Origin: CAYYMD01 sp964472875
Lineage (GTDB): Bacteria; Planctomycetota; Phycisphaerae; SM23-33
Assembly: GCA_964472875.1 (NCBI GenBank)
Contig: CAYYMD010000021.1
Location: 1-48,569 of the forward strand
Direction of reading: 5' to 3'
Length of the DNA stretch: 48,569 nt
The notes below the pieces were generated by a model. That model saw only the letters and a program-made list of their open reading frames with translations, had not been told where the DNA came from and searched no databases. Each line of letters opens with the position of its first letter. Positions within the stretch are counted from its first letter, which is position 1. Made by a program: the position numbers and the translations under genes. Of this stretch, positions 24,686 through 33,110 are shown in pieces.

Positions 24686-25450
24686 ATGATACGTAATTTA
24701 GCAACGGTTACATGCATGATTTTAACGGTGGCGATGGGCGGTTGTGCGGTCACCGCGCCGCAGAACACGCCGGTTCGCGAACGCTACGAGACCGACCCGT
24801 CCAGCGGGGCAGGATACTGGATATACGTGCCCAGCACGTATCGGCATTCACGGCCGGCGCCGCTTATCGTATCATGCCACGGCACACCGCCGTTCGACGT
24901 GGCCAATCATCACATCCGCCAGCTGAAGATGCTGGGCGAGCAGAACGGCTGCATCATCGTATGCCCGGAGGTGGTCGGCACAGACGGTGTGCTCGGCGAC
25001 GGCCCTGTGGTGGGTATGATGGAGAATGAAAAGCGGATAATGAGCATTATTTCACGCCTGGGCTACCGTTACAACATCGACATGAACAACATAATGCTCA
25101 CGGGCTTCTCCGGCGGCGGGTTCGCGGTGTACTGGGTGGGCACTCGACACCCGGATGTTTTCTCGGTTCTCGTGCTGCGCAGCTGCAACTTCTCCAAGCA
25201 CAACGTGGACGGATGGTTCCCGCCCGAGGCGGCCAGTCTGCCCGTGCTGGTTTACTGGGGCTCCAATGACCCGGCGGCCATAAAATTCCAATCCATGCAG
25301 GGAGTGAAATACCTCCGCAGCCGCGGCTTCGTGGTGACAACCGACGTCATCCCCGGCTCGGGCCACGAGCGGCACCCGGAAGTGGCGATGGCGTTTTTCC
25401 GCAGAAACTGGAAAACGCCAAAGCCCTCGTTGCCGTCCGGCCGACGATGA
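24686..25450 (+). CDS. Secreted alpha/beta-hydrolase (esterase/PHB-depolymerase-like), probable lipoprotein
   Basis: A 254-residue exported protein whose signal peptide ends in a lipobox-like MGGC (Cys20). The alpha/beta-hydrolase core has an oxyanion-type SCHGTPPF, the nucleophile elbow GFSGGG with Ser142, an acid candidate Asp195 in WGSNDPAA and a His candidate in SGHERHPE (227 or 230). This is the layout of feruloyl-esterase/PHB-depolymerase-like enzymes. It may remove acyl groups from polysaccharides, fitting the glycosidases nearby, but that is inference. It is divergent from serS and converges with the ATPase operon. Confidence 0.82.
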   Translation: MIRNLATVTCMILTVAMGGCAVTAPQNTPVRERYETDPSSGAGYWIYVPSTYRHSRPAPLIVSCHGTPPFDVANHHIRQLKMLGEQNGCIIVCPEVVGTDGVLGDGPVVGMMENEKRIMSIISRLGYRYNIDMNNIMLTGFSGGGFAVYWVGTRHPDVFSVLVLRSCNFSKHNVDGWFPPEAASLPVLVYWGSNDPAAIKFQSMQGVKYLRSRGFVVTTDVIPGSGHERHPEVAMAFFRRNWKTPKPSLPSGRR

Positions 25451-25503
25451 ATATTTGAACCACTGAGAGAACAGGGGGCTCTTAATAAATCAGAATCTTA
25501 AAG

Positions 25504-25546
25504 AAAACAGGGACTATCCCAAACAGGCAGGGATTGTCCCTGTTTT
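25504..25546. terminator. Bidirectional terminator-like long hairpin between convergent genes
   Basis: AAAACAGGGAC (25504-25514) pairs with GTCCCTGTTTT (25536-25546). ATCCC (25516-25520) pairs with GGGAT (25530-25534), with one T-T mismatch and a 9-nt loop. The arm ends give U-rich tails in both directions. It lies between the esterase gene and the end of the ATPase operon, so it suits both as a terminator. Its GGGAC/GTCCC core resembles palindromes at 21-51 and near 8400. Confidence 0.7.
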
Positions 25547-25586
25547 ATAAATCACTGCGTAGAGTGACCGATTAACGATTACTAAT

Positions 25587-26054
25587 TTACTTCGGCATTA
25601 CCAGCAGCAGGAAGATGAAGCCGAACAGGCCGACGGTTTCGGCGATGCCCATCGCGATAATGATGAACACCAGTCCCTTGCCCTCGCCCTCGGACAGCGT
25701 GCGGCAGCCGGCCGCGCCTATCAGACCCTGCATCCAGGCGCTGAACATCTCTGCCAGTCCGCCGGCGATGCCGATGCTCAGCAGGGCGCCCGCGTTTGCG
25801 GCCAGTATTTCGGTGTTGTAAACCGGGCCGCTCAGGCCCACCAGCATCAGAATGAACGCGTAAATGGTCTGCGTCAGCGGCATGCCCAGCAGAATGATGT
25901 ACGAAAAGTTCAGTGGCTTGCCGGCCTTGGCTTCCTTGGCCCACGCCCCGGCGGCGGCGCGTCCGGCTGCACCGATTCCAAGCGCGCTGCCGAGTCCGCC
26001 CAGGCCAAGTGCCAGCGCCAGTCCCAGTTGTCCCATGAAAGATTCCATAGTCAT
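25587..26054 (-). CDS. atpK: V/A-type ATPase proteolipid subunit K (rotor ring)
   Basis: A 155-residue, four-helix proteolipid formed by two fused hairpins, the size of Enterococcus hirae NtpK. It makes the membrane ring that carries ions. Only the second hairpin has the ion-binding carboxylate, Glu139 in MGIAETVGLFGF. The first hairpin has MPLTQTIYAF (Thr61, Gln62, Tyr65), and helix 3 has WMQG (Gln109). These match the Na+ ligands T64, Q65, Y68, Q110 and E139 of NtpK. The start could be the ATG at 26054 or 26048; AAGGAG precedes both. It is the last gene of the operon. Confidence 0.95.
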   Translation of the reverse strand: MTMESFMGQLGLALALGLGGLGSALGIGAAGRAAAGAWAKEAKAGKPLNFSYIILLGMPLTQTIYAFILMLVGLSGPVYNTEILAANAGALLSIGIAGGLAEMFSAWMQGLIGAAGCRTLSEGEGKGLVFIIIAMGIAETVGLFGFIFLLLVMPK

Positions 26055-27926
26055 TTACTCCTTAGCTTGATGTTTACCAAACGGTTGATACGCATATCCG
26101 GCCCACTGTACGCCGGCGTTGTTCGAAAATTCCAGCATGTTCAGTCTCACCCCGTGCGCGAAAATCGCGATTATCGCCAGCCCGATGTTCAGCGCGTGGC
26201 CGAACAAAATCACCGGCGCCCCCACCGACCATAGAATCGGCGTCGGCTCGGCCACCATCGCTCCCAGCCCGTTGAACGCCGATGCGATGTAATACGTCGC
26301 AAGTCCCACCGCCATCAGGCGGATGTAGCTCATCGTGTCGCCGAAGGCGTTTATAAGCGGCAGCAACGAGGCCGCAAACCCCAGCCCGATGCGTTTGAGC
26401 AGGTTTTTGACGGGATAGCCGAACAGCACGGCCAGCAGATATCCCGCTGCCACGCTGCCTATCGCCGCCGGAAGCACCCATTGCGGCATGGCGAAATTGA
26501 ACAGTTTCCACACCACGCCCAGCATGCCCGTCAGCACCAGGCACCAGCCGATTTCGCTGTAGGCCTTCTGGTGCGGCCAGAAGCCAACCGCCTGGCGAAA
26601 GTGCGCAGAAACCAGGTGAATGCAGCCGATGATGAAACTTATCTTGATAATCAGGAATCGCGCGGCCTCGGAGTCCTGGCGGAACAGTACGCCCAGCGTG
26701 GCCATCCATCTGCCCACTGTGGCGTAGAAACCGGAGGCGGATTCCATCTGCGCCACCGAGGCGAATCCGCCGGCGGCCATTATCTCGTTGGGCGTGATGC
26801 CGAAATAATTCGCCGTCAGCACGCCCCAGACCAGCGTGCATATTCCGACGGTCAGTATGAGTTGCGTTTGTGCCTTGCCGGCCTTGCGTACCAGCGGCCC
26901 GTAGCCCAGCAGTGATATCAGCACGAAGACAAGCCCGTAGCCGGCGTCGCCGATGAGCATGGCCGCGAACAACGGCAGCGCGACCATGAAGAAAGGCGAG
27001 AGGTCGTATTCCCGGTAGCCGGGGAACGTGCCGAGTATGTCGAACAGGCCTTTAATAGGCCTGGCCCACTTCGGATAGCGGATGAGCGTGGGCGGCAGTT
27101 CATCCTCTTCCGGCTCGACTGCCTGGACGGCCACGTCCACGCCTGCGTCGCGGAGTTTCTCGGCCAGGGCCGGCGCGTCGTCTGCGGGAACCCAGCCCTG
27201 CATGGCGACAAGTTCCTCGCCCTCCAGCGCGCTGCGTGCGGCGATGGAATACTCGGCGCGGTGATGCAGTCTTCGCAGCTCCGCCTCCATGCGGTTCTGA
27301 AGTCCGGCCAGTTCGCCCAGCCGCCGCTGACCCTTGCGGAGTTCTTTTTCCACCCTTTCGGCCTCGGCACGCATGGTCGGGCGGTCCTGCTGCGGCAGCG
27401 GCATTTTCCTGGCGTGCGGCGGCAGTCGGACCTCGCCGTCGCGGCCGATGACGGCCACCAGAACATCCTTGCCCGGCAACTCGCCCAGCGTGTGGACGCA
27501 TTCCGCAGACACCTCGTCGACGTCCGCGGCCGGCACCATGTAAAATTCTATATTGACGTCCGCCTGCCTGAGTTTTTCTATCTGCTCGATTCTCAGGTCG
27601 CCCCACACGGCCTGCTGTTCGTGGCGACGGTGCAGCGAAGTCAGCTGGTTCTGAAGTTCCGCATCGTGACGCTGAATGTGCAGTATCTCGTCGGCGGCAT
27701 TGCTGACCGGCAGGTCCGGCGTATCGCCCGAAGGCGCAACGTTGGCCAGCACCTGTATGGCCCGGCGGAGACGGTCCATGGCCGCGACGATTTTTTCCTC
27801 CGCCACCGCGCGCGAGGGCTCCACCGGCGCGATGTGCAGCATGCCCACGTTCTCCAGGGCGTCCAGCAGCGCCTGCCGGTCGTCCTTACGGGCCACCACG
27901 TAAACTTTTCGCATATCGACAATCAT
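26055..27926 (-). CDS. atpI: V/A-type ATPase membrane subunit I (a subunit)
   Basis: A 623-residue stator subunit linking the peripheral stalk to the rotor ring. The N-terminal cytosolic half (about 1-320) is partly coiled coil. The C-terminal half has about eight membrane helices beginning FFMVALPLFAAMLIGDAGYGL, and the conserved half-channel region contains YIRLMAVGLATYYIASAFN, with its essential Arg. The start MIVDMRKVYVV (27926) matches the family N-terminus, and the upstream in-frame extension is dismissed. It begins 4 bp after atpD ends and touches atpK. Confidence 0.94.
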   Translation of the reverse strand: MIVDMRKVYVVARKDDRQALLDALENVGMLHIAPVEPSRAVAEEKIVAAMDRLRRAIQVLANVAPSGDTPDLPVSNAADEILHIQRHDAELQNQLTSLHRRHEQQAVWGDLRIEQIEKLRQADVNIEFYMVPAADVDEVSAECVHTLGELPGKDVLVAVIGRDGEVRLPPHARKMPLPQQDRPTMRAEAERVEKELRKGQRRLGELAGLQNRMEAELRRLHHRAEYSIAARSALEGEELVAMQGWVPADDAPALAEKLRDAGVDVAVQAVEPEEDELPPTLIRYPKWARPIKGLFDILGTFPGYREYDLSPFFMVALPLFAAMLIGDAGYGLVFVLISLLGYGPLVRKAGKAQTQLILTVGICTLVWGVLTANYFGITPNEIMAAGGFASVAQMESASGFYATVGRWMATLGVLFRQDSEAARFLIIKISFIIGCIHLVSAHFRQAVGFWPHQKAYSEIGWCLVLTGMLGVVWKLFNFAMPQWVLPAAIGSVAAGYLLAVLFGYPVKNLLKRIGLGFAASLLPLINAFGDTMSYIRLMAVGLATYYIASAFNGLGAMVAEPTPILWSVGAPVILFGHALNIGLAIIAIFAHGVRLNMLEFSNNAGVQWAGYAYQPFGKHQAKE

Positions 27927-27930
27927 TGCA

Positions 27931-28572
27931 CTATTGTTCCTGCTCGGCGGTTTGCGAGGCCGCAGTCTTGCGGGCCTGAAGTTTGCTCTTTGCAATTTTG
28001 GACCTGCCCACGGCCGCGGTCATCGCATCGCCCAGGTGAATCCGTATTCGCCGGATGTTCTCGCGGCACTGGGGTATCATTACTTTCTCGAACAGGTTCA
28101 CCCTCTGGATAATCCGCGTCAGTTCGTTGCTGAGCAGTTTCTGCGCCTCGGTTAGTATATCGCAGCGGGCCCTGCGTTCGTTAAGCCGGCGCAAGTCGGC
28201 CAGCGTGCGGTCAACCCACGCCGGTGTGCCGAAGAGACTGTACCTGGCCGTGGTGAATTCCACGCCCTTGAACTCGGGCACATCCACGCCGGCTATGTTG
28301 CTGCGTTCGGTTTTGACCTCGGCGGGTTCGGCGAGTTTCTCCACGTCAACACCGGCAGTATCCTGTGTAACGGTGCGGTATCTCTCGTACCGCTTGCGGG
28401 ACTGCTCCAGTTCCTCGCGGGCGGCGCGGAGAGTCTTGTTCAAATCCCGCATCGTCATCTGCAACTGCTGCTGCTTGAGTTTGAGCATCGGCAGATACCG
28501 CTCGTACCGCTGCAGCGCATCACGCTGCCGCCGAAGTTCGGGACGAGTCAGTTTTATTTTTTTCTTAGCCAC
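27931..28572 (-). CDS. atpD: V/A-type ATPase subunit D (central shaft)
   Basis: A 213-residue protein forming the rotating central shaft inside the A3B3 head. It begins MAKKKIKLTRPELRRQRDAL, typical of subunit D, and is dominated by two long helices (about 15-75 and 130-195) that make an antiparallel coiled coil. The central part (VDVPEFKGVEFTTARYSLFG) is the usual insertion between them. It follows atpB by 27 bp. No separate subunit F gene is visible in this operon, as in the Bacteroidetes/Chlamydia-type layout. Confidence 0.93.
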   Translation of the reverse strand: MAKKKIKLTRPELRRQRDALQRYERYLPMLKLKQQQLQMTMRDLNKTLRAAREELEQSRKRYERYRTVTQDTAGVDVEKLAEPAEVKTERSNIAGVDVPEFKGVEFTTARYSLFGTPAWVDRTLADLRRLNERRARCDILTEAQKLLSNELTRIIQRVNLFEKVMIPQCRENIRRIRIHLGDAMTAAVGRSKIAKSKLQARKTAASQTAEQEQ

Positions 28573-28599
28573 AATAAATTTACATTTCGGATTTCGAAA

Positions 28600-29907
28600 T
28601 TACGCGTTGGCGGTTTCTTTCGGCCAGTGGGCGTCGAGGATCTTGCGGCGTATGCCGGTCTCTTCCGGCGTGAAGCACTCGGCCAGGATATCCCAGCAGC
28701 GGTCCAGCGCCTCGAACAGACGGATATTCACCCGCAGGTCCATTATCTGCTCTTCGAACATCTTTCCGTACTTGAGCAGTTTTTTGTCCCATTCGGACAT
28801 CTCGAATCCCATGTCGCGTTTCTCGCGGCTCTCGCGGCACAGTGCGTATAACTGGATGCATGCGTTCATAATCGCCCTGTGGTCGTCGCGGGTGTCGCCG
28901 TTGACCTGCTGTTTGAGGCGCGAGAGCGACCCGAACGGCTCAATCCACTGGTTGCGCAGGTAGAACTGGCCTTCGGTGATGTAACCGGTGTTGTCCGGCA
29001 CGGGGTGTGTCACGTCGTCGCCGGGCATGGTAACGCACGCAAGCACCGTCATGGTCCCGGCCCCGTCGAGGTCGACGGCCTTTTCGTAACGCCGGGCCAT
29101 CTGCGTGTACAGGTCGCCCGGGTAGCCGCGATTGGACGGTATCCGCTCCATGATGATGGCGATTTCCTTAAGCGCATCGGCGAAGGCGGTCATGTCCGTC
29201 AGCAGCACGAGCACCCGTTTGCCCTGCAGTGCGAACTGCTCGCCCACGGCCAGGCACAGGTCCGGCACCATCAGGCACTCCACGACCGGGTCGGAGGCGG
29301 TATGGACGAACATTATCGTGCGGCCGAGTACGCCGCCATCCTCGAACGTATTGCGGAAGGTCAGGTAGTCGTCGTGGCGAAGCCCCATCCCGCCGAAGAC
29401 GATGACGTCGGCGTCGGCCTGGAGTCCCACGCGGGCAAGAACCTCGTTGTACGGCTCTCCCGGCACGGAGAACAGCGGCAGTTTCTGCGATTCGACCAGC
29501 GAGTTGAACACGTCAATCATGGGGATACCGGTCTCGATCATCTGGTCCGGCTGGCGCCGCTTGACGGGGTTGACCGGCGGAGAGCCGATGGGCACAGTGT
29601 CGTCGTCGACCTCCGGCCGATGGTCGCGCGGCCGGCCCGAACCGTCGAATATCCGCCCGAACAGTTCATCCGAGAACGGCACATTCATCGGGTGCCCGAG
29701 GAACCGTACGCGGTCGCCGGTGGAGATACCGTCCGTTCCGGCAAAGACCTGCAGAGACACCTCGTTGCCCTCGAGGTGGATGACCTGGGCCAGAGACGGC
29801 TCGCGGCTGGTGGTTATTACCGCCAGTTCCTCGTTGCCAACGCCCTCGGCCTCGACGGTAACGACGTTACCGGTTATTCGCTTTATTTTGTCGTAGTACT
29901 TTCTCAT
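28600..29907 (-). CDS. atpB: V/A-type ATPase subunit B (non-catalytic)
   Basis: A 435-residue regulatory head subunit. It has an N-terminal beta-barrel (about 1-75), then the nucleotide-binding-like core with SGRPRDHRPEVDDD, ETGIPMIDVFNSLVESQKLPLF, MVPDLCLAVGEQFAL and IPSNRGYPGDLYTQMARRYE. A classical P-loop is absent, as expected for subunit B. The start MRKYYDKIKRITGN fits the family. It is separated from atpA by about 560 bp that contain an inserted four-helix-bundle gene, whereas these two genes are normally adjacent. Confidence 0.96.
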   Translation of the reverse strand: MRKYYDKIKRITGNVVTVEAEGVGNEELAVITTSREPSLAQVIHLEGNEVSLQVFAGTDGISTGDRVRFLGHPMNVPFSDELFGRIFDGSGRPRDHRPEVDDDTVPIGSPPVNPVKRRQPDQMIETGIPMIDVFNSLVESQKLPLFSVPGEPYNEVLARVGLQADADVIVFGGMGLRHDDYLTFRNTFEDGGVLGRTIMFVHTASDPVVECLMVPDLCLAVGEQFALQGKRVLVLLTDMTAFADALKEIAIIMERIPSNRGYPGDLYTQMARRYEKAVDLDGAGTMTVLACVTMPGDDVTHPVPDNTGYITEGQFYLRNQWIEPFGSLSRLKQQVNGDTRDDHRAIMNACIQLYALCRESREKRDMGFEMSEWDKKLLKYGKMFEEQIMDLRVNIRLFEALDRCWDILAECFTPEETGIRRKILDAHWPKETANA

Positions 29908-29949
29908 GGATAGATTACCTTATTTTTCAGGCACAATTCATTTATTACG

Positions 29950-30464
29950 CAATGACCAATTCACAATTCTCAATGACCAACCAATTTCCAATTATCATTT
30001 TACAAACCCTTCTGTTCCTTATTCTTACCTGTTTTTGTGCTGTTAAATATTTTCGCAAATATTAAGTGTAGTTCTTTTGCTTCCTGCCATAATTCACGGG
30101 GTTTTATTTTATCTTGTGGCTCGGCGGTAGCGATCATTCTTAACCAGTGTTTAGTTTCGCTGGCTTCTCTCCTGCATATTCCTATGTATTTTTTAAATTC
30201 TCTTTTCGAGACGCCCTCTTCCGCCTCGCAATAGTTCGCACCTAAACTCGTAGACGACCTTACCAACTGCTTAATCAACGGGCCGGTAATTTCCGTTCGC
30301 GCAATCGTCTGGACGAACCGGATCACCTCTTCGCCAAACTTGGCAGTGCGCTCGCGCAAATCGTACTCTCGCTCTTTGTTCTCTTGCTTGGCCATGACGC
30401 CTATGTTCTTGTCCGTTTGGTCATTGTGCATTGGTCATTGATTGTTCATTGGTAATTGGTCATT
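29950..30464. mobile_element. Inserted segment between atpA and atpB: four-helix-bundle gene flanked by ATTGGTCATTG-type inverted repeats
   Basis: On the right flank ATTGGTCATTG-like units occur at 30417-30426, 30430-30440 and 30455-30464. The left flank has the inverse form, CAATGACCAAT (29950-29960) and CAATGACCAA (29971-29980). The segment is AT-rich and holds one gene of the 23S-rRNA-intervening-sequence protein family. The repeats and setting suggest a small, non-autonomous mobile segment, but how it moves is unknown. The limits given are the outermost repeat units seen. Confidence 0.6.
30000..30395 (-). CDS. Four-helix bundle protein (23S rRNA intervening-sequence family)
   Basis: A 131-residue helical protein beginning MAKQENKEREYDLRERTAKF, with the family segments GPLIKQLVRSSTSLGANYCEAE and REASETKHWLRMI. 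This family was first seen in intervening sequences of 23S rRNA genes, but most members are free-standing; they form pentamers of four-helix bundles and their function is unknown. The ATG at 30395 matches the conserved start; an upstream ATG would add 12 residues read from the repeat flank. It interrupts the ATPase operon on the same strand, so the downstream genes may still be transcribed. Confidence 0.9.
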   Translation of the reverse strand: MAKQENKEREYDLRERTAKFGEEVIRFVQTIARTEITGPLIKQLVRSSTSLGANYCEAEEGVSKREFKKYIGICRREASETKHWLRMIATAEPQDKIKPRELWQEAKELHLIFAKIFNSTKTGKNKEQKGL

Positions 30465-30470
30465 ATTTCG

Positions 30471-32390
30471 TCATTCTTTTACGGCCGTTTCCTTCTCCTC
30501 GGGTTCTTGTTCTTCTTTGCTTTCTTCCTTCTCGCCGGTTCGACCTTTACTGGCGATGAACTCGTCTATCTGTTTGAGAATGCTGGCGAATTCCCCGGCT
30601 TCGCGGTCTTCGGGGGCTTCTTCGGACTCTTTGGTTTCTTCGGCCCCTTTGGCCTGGTCGCCTTTTTCGGCCTCTTCCTTATCGGATTTTTCTTCCTCGA
30701 TGCCGGCCGCCTTGGGATCCCACGGTGCGTAGTTCCAGTTGCGGAACAGGTCGGTCGCCCTGACCATCACCTGCCGGGCGGTGTCCTTGTCCTCGAAGCC
30801 GAAGTCCAAATCAACCACCTCCAGTATCTTTTCGAAGACGAATTTCTGGCGCTCGGCGGGCGTGGCAGCGTCGACCTTGTCGAAGGCGTTCTGTTGAAGG
30901 TAAACGCTGTCGAAGAACTCGGACTTGAGCATCTCGGTGAAGTCCTCCACCGGCGTGCCCTCTTCGCCCACGACGGTCATCATCTCCTTGACCTCGTTTC
31001 CGCGCTGAAGAAGGTTCTTTATCTTGGCGACCTTGTCCGGTTCGATGATGCCCACATACGTGGTCCACGAATTCAGCGGGTCAATGGCGGGGTAGCGACG
31101 CGCGTCGGACCGCTCGCGGCTGAGGCCGTGGAACGCGCCTACAACCTTCAGCGTGCCCTGGGTAACCGGCTCTTCGAAGTTTCCGCCGGCCGGCGAGACC
31201 GTACCGCCTATGGACAGCGAGGCCACGGTGCCGTCGTTCAGTTCCACCGCTCCGGCCCGCTCGTAAAAGTCGGCAATGCGGCTCTCCAGGTAAGCCGGGT
31301 ACGCCTCCTCGCCGGGGATTTCCTCGAGCCGGCCGGATATCTCACGCATCGCCTGCGCCCAGCGGCTGGTGGAGTCGGCCAGCAGCAGCACGTTCAGGCC
31401 CATCTGGCGGTAATACTCACCGAGCGTGGCTCCGGTGTAAACCGAGGCATCGCGGGCGGAGACCGGCATGGCCGAGGTGTTGCACACGATGATGGTGCGG
31501 TCCATCAGTGTCTTTCCCGTGCGCGGGTCGGTCAGTTCCGGAAACTCGCGGATGGTCTCGACGACCTCGCCTGCACGCTCGCCGCAGGCCACGATTATCA
31601 CCACGTCTATCTCGGCGTGGCGGGAGGTTATCTGCTGGAGCACGGTCTTACCCGCACCGAACGGCCCGGGAATGCAGTACGTCCCGCCGCGGACGATGGG
31701 AAACATAGAGTCGATAATCCGCACACGGGTGACCATCGGTTCCCTGGGCATTAGCCGTCGGCGGTATACGCCCAGCGGCACCTTCACCGGCCAGGTCTGC
31801 TGCATGGTGACATCGTGATCCCGGCCCTGGTCATCTGTGACCACGGCAATTTTGTCGGCCACGGTGTACCGGCCCTTATCGGCCAGTTCCTTGACGGTCA
31901 TGCGGCCCTGTACGGCGAACGGCGCCATTATGCGGTGGTCGAATATGCCCTCCGGCACCGTCCCCAGCGCATCGCCGGGATGTATGGTGTCGCCGGTTTT
32001 GGCCACGGGGGTGAAATCCCACTTTTTCTCGGTGTCCAGGCCGTGGATGTACACGCCGGCCTTGAGGAAGTATCCGGTCTCCTCGGCCAGTTGCGGCAGC
32101 GGGTTCTGCAGGCCGTCGTATATCTGACCCAGAAGACCCGGGCCAAGTGTCAGCGACAGCATCTGGTCGTGGAACTCGACCTCGTTGCCGACCTTGAGGC
32201 CAACCGTATCCTCGAACACCTGCAGGTCCACTTCGTTGCCGCGGACGCGGATGACCTCGCTGAGCAGGTTCACCCCGTCTTCGCGCTTGCAGTAGCCCAC
32301 GGAGTTCTGCACGACCTTCTGTTCGGTCTCGGCCGTCACCATGTTTCCGAAAACCGCGGTTATTTCGCCTTTTGTCAAAGGTTCACTCAC
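30471..32390 (-). CDS. atpA: V/A-type ATPase catalytic subunit A
   Basis: A 639-residue catalytic head subunit that binds and hydrolyses or makes ATP. The Walker A motif is GPFGAGKT (about 242-249). The family-specific non-homologous region precedes it (about 110-190). ACGERAGEVVETIREFPE and LLADSTSRWAQAMREISGR are the conserved catalytic and Walker B segments. GTG at 32390 is preferred because GGAGG lies eight bases before it; a GTG at 32405 is possible. The C-terminal 75 residues are an unusual Glu/Lys-rich extension beyond the family end. The gene nearly abuts the DUF2764 gene. Confidence 0.95.
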   Translation of the reverse strand: MSEPLTKGEITAVFGNMVTAETEQKVVQNSVGYCKREDGVNLLSEVIRVRGNEVDLQVFEDTVGLKVGNEVEFHDQMLSLTLGPGLLGQIYDGLQNPLPQLAEETGYFLKAGVYIHGLDTEKKWDFTPVAKTGDTIHPGDALGTVPEGIFDHRIMAPFAVQGRMTVKELADKGRYTVADKIAVVTDDQGRDHDVTMQQTWPVKVPLGVYRRRLMPREPMVTRVRIIDSMFPIVRGGTYCIPGPFGAGKTVLQQITSRHAEIDVVIIVACGERAGEVVETIREFPELTDPRTGKTLMDRTIIVCNTSAMPVSARDASVYTGATLGEYYRQMGLNVLLLADSTSRWAQAMREISGRLEEIPGEEAYPAYLESRIADFYERAGAVELNDGTVASLSIGGTVSPAGGNFEEPVTQGTLKVVGAFHGLSRERSDARRYPAIDPLNSWTTYVGIIEPDKVAKIKNLLQRGNEVKEMMTVVGEEGTPVEDFTEMLKSEFFDSVYLQQNAFDKVDAATPAERQKFVFEKILEVVDLDFGFEDKDTARQVMVRATDLFRNWNYAPWDPKAAGIEEEKSDKEEAEKGDQAKGAEETKESEEAPEDREAGEFASILKQIDEFIASKGRTGEKEESKEEQEPEEKETAVKE

Positions 32391-32394
32391 TGTT

Positions 32395-33102
32395 TTATCC
32401 TCCACCGGAGGTTTCTACGTAATTTTCCTTATCCGACGTTATTCGTTGCCATCTTTCCAGCAGCATGAGTTTGGCGGCGTAGACTGCTATCTCGTCGTCC
32501 GCAAAGGTAAACCAGTTCTCGTGCTGCATAATCCAGTCCCACCTGGTCGAATCGAGGACCTTCTGCCCGGCCAGCGGGTCGCCGGCCGAGGTCCACTGCG
32601 AAACCGTATCGGAGACGTCGACGTCTGCCGCCAGCTCCGGCAGGACCAGGTACTTATCGGGGTCAAGGTCGAGCGCATCGGCCCGGGCATGCACCAGGGC
32701 GTTGCGCAGGGCCAGTTCGAAGCCCACCCATGCGGTCAAAAAATCGCTGTTGGCCTCACCGGCCACGGCGTGGGCGTGGCGGTAGTACGCTTCCCAGGTT
32801 ACATCCGCCTCCGGCCGGTTTGACGACAATTCCTCCGGCCCGGACAGATACGGCGGCAGCGGCTGCTCGTTGCGAACCTGCTCGGCCGTGAGCACCACGG
32901 GGTTTACCTCTTCGGTCTCACCGGCCAGATAAGCGAAACGCTGGAGCAGGTCGTCGCTTAGAAACAGCGTCTCTACAAGGCGCCGCGGCCCGGGAGCCGG
33001 GGCCAGGTAATCCATTAACTCCTCGTACGAAACAGGCGGCGGCTCGCCCGGTTCGCCGAGGGCCGGAAGGAATGTCAGCAGGTAGTAGTTCTCGCCCTTC
33101 AT
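32395..33102 (-). CDS. DUF2764 protein of the V/A-ATPase operon (subunit C position)
   Basis: A 235-residue, helix-rich protein beginning with MKGENYYLLTFLPALGEPG, characteristic of DUF2764. These genes replace the recognisable subunit C gene in V/A-ATPase operons of Bacteroidetes, Chlamydiae, spirochaetes and planctomycetes, and are presumed to be the socket between rotor shaft and ring. That role is inferred from position and from the absence of another subunit C in the operon. It lies 8 bp after atpE. The TAA stop falls within the ribosome-site region of atpA, suggesting coupled translation. Confidence 0.87.
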   Translation of the reverse strand: MKGENYYLLTFLPALGEPGEPPPVSYEELMDYLAPAPGPRRLVETLFLSDDLLQRFAYLAGETEEVNPVVLTAEQVRNEQPLPPYLSGPEELSSNRPEADVTWEAYYRHAHAVAGEANSDFLTAWVGFELALRNALVHARADALDLDPDKYLVLPELAADVDVSDTVSQWTSAGDPLAGQKVLDSTRWDWIMQHENWFTFADDEIAVYAAKLMLLERWQRITSDKENYVETSGGG

Positions 33103-33110
33103 TTCCCTGA

